24,880 nt of DNA, from positions 1 through 24,880 of the forward strand of contig DCGZ01000009.1 of NCBI GenBank assembly GCA_002314675.1. The letters run 5' to 3'. The stretch comes from Fibrobacter sp. UBA1765. GTDB taxonomy: Bacteria > Fibrobacterota > Fibrobacteria > Fibrobacterales > Fibrobacteraceae. This document shows, in pieces, positions 1 to 7,838 of this stretch; position 1 is the stretch's first letter, and the number at the start of each line of letters is the position of its first letter. The notes beneath the pieces were generated by a model. The model was given only the letters and a program-made list of their open reading frames with translations. It searched no databases and was not told the DNA's origin. Position numbers and translations under genes: made by a program.

Positions 1-43
1 TCTAGATGCGAAGCATCGACCTCAAAGCGAAGCGACCTCATAC

Positions 44-78
44 CTTTCAGTCGACAGACGACAGCCTACAGCCGACAA
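44..78. repeat. Degenerate heptamer tandem repeat (NNNACAG type)
   Basis: Five consecutive 7-bp units can be read: CTTTCAG, TCGACAG, ACGACAG, CCTACAG, CCGACAA. The period is exact while the units are degenerate. Just upstream (9-40) is an imperfect direct repeat, GCGAAGC..GACCTCA twice, and a small perfect inverted repeat GATGC-GAA-GCATC (5-17). No coding region is apparent in 1-140, so this looks like intergenic repeat DNA in front of ispD. Confidence 0.55.
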
Positions 79-94
79 CACAGAAAATCAACAT

Positions 95-129
95 TCCCTA
101 ACCCCTAGCCCCTAGATCCTAAATCCTAG
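95..129. repeat. Heptamer tandem repeat (YCCCTAR/ATCCTAR)
   Basis: Five exact-period 7-bp units: TCCCTAA, CCCCTAG, CCCCTAG, ATCCTAA, ATCCTAG. The array ends 11 nt before the ispD start codon, in the place where a ribosome binding site or promoter would be expected. No Shine-Dalgarno sequence is visible there. Distinct in sequence from the 44-78 array but with the same 7-nt period. Confidence 0.65.
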
Positions 130-140
130 ATAAATTACCT

Positions 141-827
141 ATGACAAAATTTGCAGTTGTACTCCCAGCCGGTGGACTTGGCAAGCGCATGGGCGCGAGC
201 ATCCCCAAGCAGCTTTTAAAAATCAATGGCAAGGCCGTTTACCGCTATAGCCTTGAAACATTCTTGCACTTCGAAGAAATTTCAGAAGTCGTACTAGCCG
301 TTCCTGCCGATTGGAAAAGCCACTTTGAAGAAGAACTTGTCGCTGGTTGCGGCATTCCAGACAATGAGCTAGCAAAGCTAAAAATTGTCGTTGGCGGTGC
401 GGAACGTTGGCAATCCGTAAGGAATGGCGTTGAAGCCTTGACAAGCGATGCCGAATATGTGCTTGTTCACGATGTGGCACGCCCTTTCATGACCGAAGCC
501 CTTGTTCGTGAAACTTTCAAGACTTTGATTGAAAAAGGTTCATGCCTTGTAGCAAAGCCTTGTGCTGACACAGTAAAAGTTGCAAGCAATGGTCAAGTTG
601 AAAAGACCCTTGATCGTAAAACAATCTGGCTCGCGCAAACTCCACAGAGTGCAAGTATCGACTTGCTAAAGAAGCTCTATGCAAAAATCGATGCGGAACC
701 CCTCGGATTCTTGCCGACTGACGAAGCTTCAATTCTTGAACACTTTGGCGAGCCAGTCTACATTGTAGAAGGTAACTCTGCAAACGATAAACTAACGACT
801 CCAGAAGATTTTGCAAAGTTCAATTGA
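141..827 (+). CDS. ispD: 2-C-methyl-D-erythritol 4-phosphate cytidylyltransferase (IspD)
   Basis: IspD transfers CMP from CTP to 2-C-methyl-D-erythritol 4-phosphate, the third step of the cytosolic MEP isoprenoid pathway. The 228-residue length is normal for the family. The N-terminal CTP-binding loop reads VLPAGGLGKRMG then PKQ (residues 7-24, with the conserved Arg15 and Lys23). The VHDVARPF motif (109-116) and TPQ (167-169) match the nucleotide and metal site. Arg159 in KTLDR and Lys217 in NDKLTTPED fit the substrate-binding Arg/Lys of characterised enzymes. There is no IspF fusion. The ATG at 141 is preferred because the family N-terminus starts here; no good ribosome binding site precedes it, only a heptamer repeat. 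It is monocistronic within the window and ends at a strong terminator facing the convergent pectinase cluster. Confidence 0.96.
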   Translation: MTKFAVVLPAGGLGKRMGASIPKQLLKINGKAVYRYSLETFLHFEEISEVVLAVPADWKSHFEEELVAGCGIPDNELAKLKIVVGGAERWQSVRNGVEALTSDAEYVLVHDVARPFMTEALVRETFKTLIEKGSCLVAKPCADTVKVASNGQVEKTLDRKTIWLAQTPQSASIDLLKKLYAKIDAEPLGFLPTDEASILEHFGEPVYIVEGNSANDKLTTPEDFAKFN

Positions 828-858
828 TCTTTGCTTCTTGTTACCGCAAAATCATAAA

Positions 859-886
859 AATGCCCCGGAAAACATTCCAGGGCATT
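859..886. terminator. Bidirectional Rho-independent terminator between ispD and the CE12 gene
   Basis: A 12-bp stem (859-870 with 875-886, one C/A mismatch) closes on a 4-nt AACA loop. An A-run precedes it and AAATTT follows. Read on the minus strand it is followed by TTTTTATGATTTT. It lies between the convergent stops at 827 and 900 and can serve both genes. Confidence 0.85.
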
Positions 887-899
887 AAATTTATGAACT

Positions 900-2681
900 T
901 TACTTGGTCTTGAAATACTTACCGGGGGCAAGTTTCTTACCCGTTACAGAACGGCCTAACAGGTTCACGGTACGTCCCTGATGACGTTCGGGACGCTGTT
1001 CAAGATGTTTGCCGATTGCTGTGGTAGAATCTTGTTTTTCTGGCTGTGTGATTGTTGTATCTTGTGGTTCATCGACAGGTTCTGCGCCTATACGGTACAC
1101 ATTCTTGATATCAAAGCCGACAACGTCAATGTTAGGGCCACCATCAGAAGTGAGCGAAGTCATAATCAAGTCAAAATCGCAGGCATCCAGCCATACATCA
1201 TCCACATAGACCGTGTCCCACTTATCCCAGGAAGCACTAGGCGGAAATTCCACTTCATAAGTTTTTGCATCAACCTTGACGCTCATCTTGCTGGTGGTTG
1301 TTTTTCCATTGCAGTAGCGGATGAACATTCTAGCGTTTGAAGCAGACTGATAAGATGTCATTTTGTAGATGGCGTTAGAACCAACTCTATTGTCAAAGTT
1401 GAAGAAGCCCTTTCCTTCAAAACCGATGTGGTTCGCTTCAGTCCAACCCTGACCATCTTCGCCTACATTCGGGTAAGCCAAGTCACTTACGCTTGGCCAG
1501 GCATCTGTACCTTTAAGGATATCAAATTTCACAACTTCACTGCTGCTAGAAGATTCCATAACATCTACGCTGGAGCTTGATGAACTTGATGTAGGTATAT
1601 TTTCGCTTCCGTGGGCGGTTGTTACGCAATTTGCTCCACCTTCAAATATTGCCGTATAGGTAATATCACGGTAAGGCATTTTTACCTTGTAATAGTTGGA
1701 GTCAGCGGTAACCTTTTGGCAGTCATCATCAGCCCAGTACAGGAATTTCTTGCCAAAGCTTCCTGGAGAAACGTGAAGGTTCAAGGCAGCACCTCCCGGC
1801 AAATTCTGGTTGTGCGTAATGAGACCGCTGCCTGAAATATTTGATTTCACAGTAAGTTTGTAAGTAGGTTTGAGTGTTCCTACCAATGTTGTCAAGGCTG
1901 CTTTTTCCGATTCACTCACACTGGAATTATTCAAGTTTTCACGTAGGCCTTCTGCAATAAGCTGTGCGTGGACTACAGAACCTGATTCCTGGAAATGTGT
2001 GGTTCCATCATTGGTTACACCAGCAGCATAATTTGGATATTCACCCGGCAAAAACATCTTGAAAATGTAGCGGGAAATATAGGCAGAGCTAACCTGCTTA
2101 TACAAGTTGTAAGTCTTCGTGGTAAGATCAATAAAGGGCACGCCATTCTTCTTGGCTACTTCAGCAATTTTATCCTTGACAGGATATTCCTTTCCCATGT
2201 GGGCAGCATCCGTAAGGTTGTTGTCGAACACGTTACGCGGGTAGGTGTTCAGCATCAAGGGGCTCATGAGCACAATGTGTGCTCCCTTACTCTTTGCGCC
2301 ATCCACATACTGTTGGAACCAATAAGCACTGGAATCAATAGGCACATAGCGATCAGCCTTGGAGTAATCGCGGTCATTGGTACCCATTTGAACAAAGATG
2401 TAATCTCCAGGACGAGTATTATCCAACACCGTTTTCAGGCGTCCATCGTTAATAAAGGACTTTGAACTGCGGCCACCAATGGCATAGTTAATCACCTTGA
2501 CACGGGAGGCGTCAAAGAACGGAGCAATCACCTGCCCCCAGCCAGTTTGCGGATAGGCGGAATCCTTATAATCACAGACCGTGGAATCCCCAATGATATG
2601 AATTGTAAACGAAGTTGAATCACTTATGGCAACTGTAGAAAATAAAGCTGCCGCTAACGCACTTTTCAAAAAATTCTTCAT
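900..2681 (-). CDS. Secreted rhamnogalacturonan acetylesterase-like SGNH hydrolase (CE12) with repeat domain and CBM
   Basis: Predicted to remove O-acetyl groups from rhamnogalacturonan I outside the cell. A signal peptide (about 1-20) leads into an SGNH/CE12 domain (about 26-255): GDST with nucleophile Ser33, IGGRSSKSF (68-76), GTND (100-103) and the catalytic Asp225..His229 pair in TNDGTTHF. A bacterial repeat (InlB-B-like) domain follows (about 270-348), then a Ser-rich linker (364-381), then a CBM35/6-like domain (about 385-530) with the signature DGGPNID near its end. The tail is basic and short, ending LAPGKYFKTK, and looks like a reduced T9SS-type sorting signal. It lies 21 bp after the upstream CE12 gene, so is probably co-transcribed. 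Its TTND/GRSS motifs make it closer to classic RG acetylesterases than its neighbour. Exact substrate is inferred from family and context. Confidence 0.85.
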   Translation of the reverse strand: MKNFLKSALAAALFSTVAISDSTSFTIHIIGDSTVCDYKDSAYPQTGWGQVIAPFFDASRVKVINYAIGGRSSKSFINDGRLKTVLDNTRPGDYIFVQMGTNDRDYSKADRYVPIDSSAYWFQQYVDGAKSKGAHIVLMSPLMLNTYPRNVFDNNLTDAAHMGKEYPVKDKIAEVAKKNGVPFIDLTTKTYNLYKQVSSAYISRYIFKMFLPGEYPNYAAGVTNDGTTHFQESGSVVHAQLIAEGLRENLNNSSVSESEKAALTTLVGTLKPTYKLTVKSNISGSGLITHNQNLPGGAALNLHVSPGSFGKKFLYWADDDCQKVTADSNYYKVKMPYRDITYTAIFEGGANCVTTAHGSENIPTSSSSSSSVDVMESSSSSEVVKFDILKGTDAWPSVSDLAYPNVGEDGQGWTEANHIGFEGKGFFNFDNRVGSNAIYKMTSYQSASNARMFIRYCNGKTTTSKMSVKVDAKTYEVEFPPSASWDKWDTVYVDDVWLDACDFDLIMTSLTSDGGPNIDVVGFDIKNVYRIGAEPVDEPQDTTITQPEKQDSTTAIGKHLEQRPERHQGRTVNLLGRSVTGKKLAPGKYFKTK

Positions 2682-2702
2682 ATTTACAGAATTCCCATTT
2701 GA

Positions 2703-4586
2703 CTATTTTACTTTTGCCCAATTTCCACTAATAATTTCTAAACCATTGCGAATTACAACTCTATAAACGCCATTATTTTTTACCCAGGAATCCAAAGGCA
2801 ATTCATTCACTCCGGCATTCAGTTCCAATCGGTGCGTCGCAACCATTCTACCGCGAAGATCAAACACACTCACTTGAATGTCACTTGCTTTTGCTAGGCT
2901 AAGTTTGTTGCCTTGCAAAAGTGATGTAACCTTACTAATAAAGTGGATTGCATTAACATCGGAGGAATCCTTGGCTTCTTCCACTTCAGTAGTTTGGCCC
3001 TTATATTTGACACCCTTCATTTCAAAGCCGAACATGTCAATGTTTGGCGCTCCGTCCGTTGTCATGGAAATAATCTGGAGTGTTCCCTCGCCCTTCGGTG
3101 TCATGATTTCTGTATAGACGGTATCCCATGTGTCCCAGCCGTTTGGCGGGCAAGACACATAGTAATCGTGGTCGAGATAAACATTGATAAGCCTATCGGT
3201 CTTTCCTCCGTTAGCATAAACGATAGCAAGCGTTGTCGTTGCCGCTTCCGGGAATTCCAATTCATAACTCATATAGGATTGATTATTGTTCGCAAGATTC
3301 ACGAATCCAGTTCCAGTAAAACCTTCGTGGTCAGAATCAACGGAACCTTCGTTCATTGTCAAGGAATCTTCGGCCTGGAACAAGCTGTTGAAAACAATCG
3401 GGCCAAGCTTCTTTTCTTCTTCGTTAGGTTCGCTAACATAGCCTTCTGGCTGGAACGGCAAATCCTTCAACTGTCTAGGAACTTCTGCGCTGAACTTGGT
3501 TACGGCTCCACCATTACCTGTATATTTCTGTGCGGTTCCACCAACATAGACTGCTGTATATTGAGTAGATTTGTTCCCCATTTTGAAGGTATAAATGTAA
3601 GGGGAAAGAACATTGCTCATGGCATTCCCGGAAACCTTGTTTCCATTGCCATCGTACCAGCCCACAAAAGTATAGCCTTCATTCGGCGTAGTCTTCAAGG
3701 TAACCATCATTCCTTCCGGGTAATAGCTGCTTACCGTTGTAGCCTTGGCAGCACCTTCCGGGCTCACCTTGACATCTACCTGGTACATAGGCTTCAAGCC
3801 CTTTGCAAGTTCCTTGACCTTGGCATCGCTATGAACGCGAATCTGTTCCGTTACAATTCGAGCAAAGGCGTTTGCACCCATCTGCTGCAAATGCTGGTTA
3901 TCGGTCTGAACACCGCTTGTAGAATATTCCTTTTCATCAATGAACATATTCAAGTAATGGTTGGAATAATAAGGGCCAAGACTCAACAAGTAATTTCTGG
4001 AAAGTGTATCCAAATCAATAAACGGTACCTTCAAAGAACCAGCAAGATCTCGCATATAGATCGGATAGGCGTGATACGATTCATAGACAGAATCTACGCC
4101 TCTGAAATCCGAGCGACGGATCGGAGAAATCAAAATAGGATTTCCACCTTTCGCCTTGGTTTCGTTGACCATTGCAGTAACTTTTGTCTTAAAGTTTTCT
4201 TCGCCGGTCTTGTAGCCATTGTCGTTTGCGCCAATCATGATCATTACATAGTCGCCTGGCTGAACCATGTCCCTGATAGCCTTGTCAAACACATACTTTC
4301 CGTTGCGATCCTGGCCCCGCACAGACCAGAAGCCATCGTAATAGCTCACCGAAGTTGTACCACCGCGGCCAGCGTTGAAAACACTCACAACACCAGAATC
4401 AAAGAAGTAGCCAAAATCCTGGCCCATGCCCTGCTTCGGATAATATCCAGCGGCCCAGTCCTGCATCGTGGAATCGCCCACAAGGTAGATGGTCACTTTA
4501 GCCATTGCCAAGGTAGAGGCAAAAAAGCTTAACGCCAAGAATGCGCTAAACGTTTTAAAAAGAATGGATTTCTTTAAATTAAGCAT
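2703..4586 (-). CDS. Secreted SGNH/CE12-like acetylesterase with repeat domain, CBM35-like domain and T9SS-like tail
   Basis: A second polysaccharide deacetylase of the CE12 type, 627 residues from the ATG at 4586. A longer reading frame begins with TTG at 4598, but the ATG gives a clean signal peptide (LALSFFASTLAMA, ending near residue 29). The SGNH domain shows GDST (Ser39), NAGRGGTTS, GAND and Asp229..His232 in DNQH. An InlB-B-like repeat domain (about 265-350, VGWYDGNGN) is followed by a CBM35-like domain (about 403-526) carrying WDTWDTV and DGAPNIDMFGF. The last 60 residues, with FDLRGRMV and NNGVYRVVIRNG, resemble a T9SS type A sorting domain. It shares its architecture with the downstream CE12 gene but has diverged strongly, so the two may act on different acetyl positions or substrates. 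It sits 63 bp after PL11 with a hairpin between. Confidence 0.83.
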   Translation of the reverse strand: MLNLKKSILFKTFSAFLALSFFASTLAMAKVTIYLVGDSTMQDWAAGYYPKQGMGQDFGYFFDSGVVSVFNAGRGGTTSVSYYDGFWSVRGQDRNGKYVFDKAIRDMVQPGDYVMIMIGANDNGYKTGEENFKTKVTAMVNETKAKGGNPILISPIRRSDFRGVDSVYESYHAYPIYMRDLAGSLKVPFIDLDTLSRNYLLSLGPYYSNHYLNMFIDEKEYSTSGVQTDNQHLQQMGANAFARIVTEQIRVHSDAKVKELAKGLKPMYQVDVKVSPEGAAKATTVSSYYPEGMMVTLKTTPNEGYTFVGWYDGNGNKVSGNAMSNVLSPYIYTFKMGNKSTQYTAVYVGGTAQKYTGNGGAVTKFSAEVPRQLKDLPFQPEGYVSEPNEEEKKLGPIVFNSLFQAEDSLTMNEGSVDSDHEGFTGTGFVNLANNNQSYMSYELEFPEAATTTLAIVYANGGKTDRLINVYLDHDYYVSCPPNGWDTWDTVYTEIMTPKGEGTLQIISMTTDGAPNIDMFGFEMKGVKYKGQTTEVEEAKDSSDVNAIHFISKVTSLLQGNKLSLAKASDIQVSVFDLRGRMVATHRLELNAGVNELPLDSWVKNNGVYRVVIRNGLEIISGNWAKVK

Positions 4587-4611
4587 ACCTAATCCCAAAT
4601 AATATTTTAAA

Positions 4612-4636
4612 GGAGACCCGTTGAATTCGGGCCTCC
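4612..4636 (-). terminator. Intercistronic hairpin between PL11 and CE12 genes
   Basis: GGAG-A-CCCG (4612-4620) pairs with CGGG-C-CTCC (4628-4636), 8 pairs around one internal mismatch with a 7-nt loop. On the minus strand it lies after the PL11 stop and before the CE12 start, and is followed by TTTAAAATATT, a poor U-tract. It could be a partial terminator or an mRNA-stabilising or processing hairpin that lowers CE12 expression relative to PL11. Which one cannot be told from sequence. Confidence 0.55.
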
Positions 4637-4649
4637 AGATTTTTGAAAA

Positions 4650-7571
4650 TTATCTTCCAGTTTTCACAAACTTTGCGCTTGTAAAGTTCCTGCCGTTCAA
4701 GATTACCTTTACAAAGTAGACACCAGAGCTCAATGCCGATTGATCAAGGTTTACAATGCTTTCACCCGCATTTACATAAGCGGAATGTTCCATGACCATT
4801 CTGCCATTGCGATCAAACACCTTGAATGCTGCGTAACCAGCGACATTTGTACGAAGGACTCCAGTGTTTGCATTGTAGAAGGTCTTAGCGAATGTAATCT
4901 TTGGAAGAGCTGCAATTTCTTCCAGCTTTTCTTCATTCTTTTCTGTCCATGCGCTGATTCCTTCGACATCAAAGTAGAACATATCTATGTTTGCACCACC
5001 ATCAGTTGTAACAGACTGCAAGGTGATTGTGTTAAGGCCCTTTACAAGGTTAATCTTTGCATCTACGGTTTCGTACTTTGTCCATGCTCCAGTTGCAGGC
5101 ATCGCTAGAGTTGCAACCTTTTCGCCGTTCACGATCAAGTCCATGTCACGAGCGGCTGTACCACCATTCGTAAAGCGAACAGAAATAGTTGCTTCTGTTG
5201 CTTTTTCAGAGCTCAGGTTCCAAGTACCAAAGCTTTCCTTGCTGTTGTCAAAGTTGAAGTAACCGTTTTCAATAAAGCCTTCGTTGGATTTTTCAGTCCA
5301 GCCAATGCCTTCAACAGGTGTAGAGGCATCAACCTTGGAAGCTTCCGGCTTTGTTTCTACAGGTTTCTCAGGTTCTTCTGACTTTGGATCCGTAACAATG
5401 ATTACGCCAGACTTTGTAACAACAACACCTTCATTGCCGCCGACAGCCTTGACTGTGAACTTGAAAGAGCCTGCTTCCGTCGGAGTTCCAGAAATCATAA
5501 CCTTGCTATCAGCCTTGTTTATAGTTGCTGTAACACCCTTCGGGAGTCCGGAAACTTCTGCGCCAGTGCAGTTTGCAAAGGTATAGCCGAAATCGACAAT
5601 GGCGTTTCCAAGAACAATGTTCTGGCTAGAAGGACCTGCACCGTTCTTTGTAAGTGTTGGATCCGGAAGAACAATTTCACCATTTGCATCGACCGTGTAG
5701 ATATCTGGCTGGGTAAGCTTTATCACCATGTCCGGCAAGTAGTAGCTTACATGCGGCGGCTGGTTATAGGCAACGTTCTGCCAGGCAACACTTACACGAT
5801 ACTGGGAATCATGAAGCAATGTATAAAGACGGAAATCCGTCTTTACCGCTGTAGAGAAAATCGTTATCACAGCAGGGTTTGTACTGGAACGAGCAATGAA
5901 TTCTTCACGCCAGTCGCCAAACAGGTCTGCAGAAATGCAAGGGTTTGCCTTGGTATAGTTGTTCAAGGTAGAACCGTTTACATTGTAGAAACTGAAATAG
6001 CGGTCAATGGTCTTTGCCGTAGAATTCCACTTTTCAATCTTGCCGCCGCTACCGCCAGAGCCTGTAGCATCGAGCAATTCATCTTGCAAGTCGCCGTCAA
6101 AGTAAATGCGGAAGTTCACGGAAGGTGTTATTGTCGAAAGTCGTTCACCAGTTACTGTACGAATGCCACCACTTGCACCAGACCACATTTCAAAGCCACG
6201 GTTCGTGGCATCGATATCTGCAGCAAGGCCACGGCCATTATCCATACCGCCACCAACCTGTTCCGTACCCCAAATCACCTTGCCATCTGGACCACGGAAT
6301 TCTTCTGCGTACTTGTTTGTCTTTTCTTCATGAACTGCATATACTTCAAGGCCTGCGCGATCCGGGTCCATGTCGGAAAGGTGCATAGCATCGCCATGTC
6401 CAAAGCCGGTTCGGTAAAGCAGCTTGCCGTCGTGTGCGAGCGCAGCGGAACCAAAAATGATTTCGTCATAACCGTCGCCATTGACATCGCCAATGGAAAG
6501 GTTGTGATTACCTTCACCATAAAGGCCTTCTCCAGCCTTTGTTGCAGAATATTGCCAACGGTTAATTAGCTTGGAGCCATCAAAATCGTATGCAGCGACA
6601 AATGCCTGCGTGTAATAGCCACGGCATACAATCAAGCTCGGATGAACGCCGTCCAAATAGGCAATGCCAGCAAGCATACGGTTATCACGGTTGCCGTAGT
6701 TATCACCGGTAATCAGGCCGCGCTTTGGCCAGTAATCGATAGTGTTGATTGCAGCTCCGGTTTCGCCATCGAAAATAGTCAGGTATTCGTTTCCGCTCAT
6801 GATCGTGCCACTGGAAGTGCGGTAATCGGCACTTGCGTTACCGATAACCTTGCCGGTACCGTCAACAGTTCCATCACTCGTCTTTACGGCAATTTCAGCC
6901 TTGCCATCGCCGTTAAGGTCATAAACCATGAACTGGGTGTAATGCGCACCGGCACGAATGTTTCGGCCAAGGTCTATGCGCCACAATTTTTTGCCGTTGA
7001 ATTTGTAGGCATCGATATAGACGTTGCCCGTATAACCGCTCTGGGAATTGTCCTTGGAATTGCTTGGATCCCACTTGAGAATCATTTCAAGTTCGCCATC
7101 GCCATCTACATCGCCCACGCTCATGTCATTTGGCGTGTAAGAACATGTAGAGCCATCCGGCATGGTCAAGTCCTTTGGCACATCCAAGGTAAGGGTCTTG
7201 TATGGGAACGAAAGGGAGCCAGATTTGTAAGTCTCGTCATAGACAAGGGAAAGGCCCTGCTTTTTACCTTCCTTGCCATCGTTTACAGGAGCAACTGTGT
7301 ACTCAGAAGTTATCTTGCCGGTAGCATCCAGGTAGTTTGTAGCCTGGTTTCCTATAATTGTTGCAATCTTTATACCGTCACGGTAAAGATTAAACTCAGT
7401 ATTCGGCTTTTCTGTGCCCAAAAGGCGCCAGCTTACAAGCATGCCGTTGCCGACATTTGCCGAAACAAGGCCACGGCTCAAATGTTCCATTTGGCGTGTA
7501 GAAGCAAACGATGTTCCAAGACCAAAGGCCATTACAAGGCCCGTTGCCAAAACAATTCTCTTAAGATTCAT
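4650..7571 (-). CDS. Secreted rhamnogalacturonan lyase (PL11) with Ig-like domain, CBM35-like domain and T9SS-like tail
   Basis: Predicted to cleave the rhamnose-galacturonate backbone of RG-I by beta-elimination. A signal peptide (1-24, ending GTSFA) precedes the PL11 beta-propeller core (about 30-625). Family hallmarks are RGLVSANVGNGMLVSWR, GDVDGDGELEMILKWDPSNS (calcium-binding-like Asp clusters), LGRNIRAGAHYTQFMVYD, RGLITGDNYGNR and CRGYYTQA. A He_PIG/Ig-like domain follows (about 655-728, SGTPTEAGSFKFTV), then a Pro/Glu linker, a CBM35-like domain (755-872, DGGANIDMFYFD) and a C-terminal sorting-like domain (about 890-973, FDRNGRMVMEHS, SSGVYFVKV). The core resembles Bacillus YesW/YesX enzymes; the extra C-terminal modules are a fibre-degrader addition. 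It is first in a three-gene minus-strand cluster with two CE12 esterases, a pairing also known from the Bacillus subtilis yes locus. Confidence 0.93.
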   Translation of the reverse strand: MNLKRIVLATGLVMAFGLGTSFASTRQMEHLSRGLVSANVGNGMLVSWRLLGTEKPNTEFNLYRDGIKIATIIGNQATNYLDATGKITSEYTVAPVNDGKEGKKQGLSLVYDETYKSGSLSFPYKTLTLDVPKDLTMPDGSTCSYTPNDMSVGDVDGDGELEMILKWDPSNSKDNSQSGYTGNVYIDAYKFNGKKLWRIDLGRNIRAGAHYTQFMVYDLNGDGKAEIAVKTSDGTVDGTGKVIGNASADYRTSSGTIMSGNEYLTIFDGETGAAINTIDYWPKRGLITGDNYGNRDNRMLAGIAYLDGVHPSLIVCRGYYTQAFVAAYDFDGSKLINRWQYSATKAGEGLYGEGNHNLSIGDVNGDGYDEIIFGSAALAHDGKLLYRTGFGHGDAMHLSDMDPDRAGLEVYAVHEEKTNKYAEEFRGPDGKVIWGTEQVGGGMDNGRGLAADIDATNRGFEMWSGASGGIRTVTGERLSTITPSVNFRIYFDGDLQDELLDATGSGGSGGKIEKWNSTAKTIDRYFSFYNVNGSTLNNYTKANPCISADLFGDWREEFIARSSTNPAVITIFSTAVKTDFRLYTLLHDSQYRVSVAWQNVAYNQPPHVSYYLPDMVIKLTQPDIYTVDANGEIVLPDPTLTKNGAGPSSQNIVLGNAIVDFGYTFANCTGAEVSGLPKGVTATINKADSKVMISGTPTEAGSFKFTVKAVGGNEGVVVTKSGVIIVTDPKSEEPEKPVETKPEASKVDASTPVEGIGWTEKSNEGFIENGYFNFDNSKESFGTWNLSSEKATEATISVRFTNGGTAARDMDLIVNGEKVATLAMPATGAWTKYETVDAKINLVKGLNTITLQSVTTDGGANIDMFYFDVEGISAWTEKNEEKLEEIAALPKITFAKTFYNANTGVLRTNVAGYAAFKVFDRNGRMVMEHSAYVNAGESIVNLDQSALSSGVYFVKVILNGRNFTSAKFVKTGR

Positions 7572-7657
7572 ACCAATAACCCGATCCCTTTGGTAAAAGC
7601 TTACATGTTTAAAGTTACTTCTTTTTGCACAAAATTGAATCTATTCCGTGAAAAAGC

Positions 7658-7675
7658 TGTTGTCGCTAGACAACA
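7658..7675. promoter_or_regulatory. Inverted repeat in the PL11 5' region
   Basis: A perfect 7-bp inverted repeat TGTTGTC-GCTA-GACAACA lies about 85 nt upstream of the PL11 start codon. It is either an operator-like palindrome or a leader hairpin. No U-tract follows it on the minus strand, so it is not a simple terminator. The rest of 7572-7787 is AT-rich and shows no gene. Confidence 0.4.
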
Positions 7676-7734
7676 TGCGATTATTATGGACAAAAAGTCA
7701 AAGACTGCTCGATACCAAATAATCTATATGAATA

Positions 7735-7765
7735 AATATACCAAAATGTACTACAAAGTGTACTA
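7735..7765 (-). promoter_or_regulatory. Candidate activated promoter of the pectinase cluster (tandem 12-bp direct repeat next to a -10 box)
   Basis: On the plus strand CAAAATGTACTA (7742-7753) is followed immediately by CAAAGTGTACTA (7754-7765), 11 of 12 identical. Read on the minus strand these boxes lie just upstream of TATATT (7740-7735), where a -35 element would be; no good -35 hexamer is present. This arrangement suits a transcription activator binding over the -35. It would give a leader of about 155 nt before PL11. Inference only. Confidence 0.4.
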
Positions 7766-7787
7766 TATATTTAAAAATTTTACAAAA

Positions 7788-7809
7788 AAAATCCCGAAAC
7801 CGGGATTTT
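7788..7809 (-). terminator. Rho-independent terminator after the rhodanese gene
   Basis: Perfect 9-bp stem AAAATCCCG / CGGGATTTT around a 4-nt loop. On the minus strand it runs into TTTTTTTGT. It closes the microprotein-acidic protein-MltD-rhodanese operon and insulates the PL11 promoter region. The A/T symmetry means it would also work in the other direction. Confidence 0.9.
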
Positions 7810-7838
7810 CGCTTTTTTTGCCTGCTGTTATCAAATTT

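Noticed and set aside
95..129. Telomere-like CCCTAA repeats suggesting a linear replicon end
   Set aside because: Only five degenerate units are present and they lie next to an ordinary housekeeping gene. No hairpin or terminal structure is seen.
2943..4532. 529-codon plus-strand frame opposite the CE12 gene
   Set aside because: Antisense to a gene with clear SGNH motifs and signal peptide. Its translation is Cys/His/Ile-rich with no domain, and it has no ribosome binding site.
4586..4598. TTG start at 4598 for the CE12 gene
   Set aside because: The ATG at 4586 gives a complete normal signal peptide; the extra four residues add nothing.
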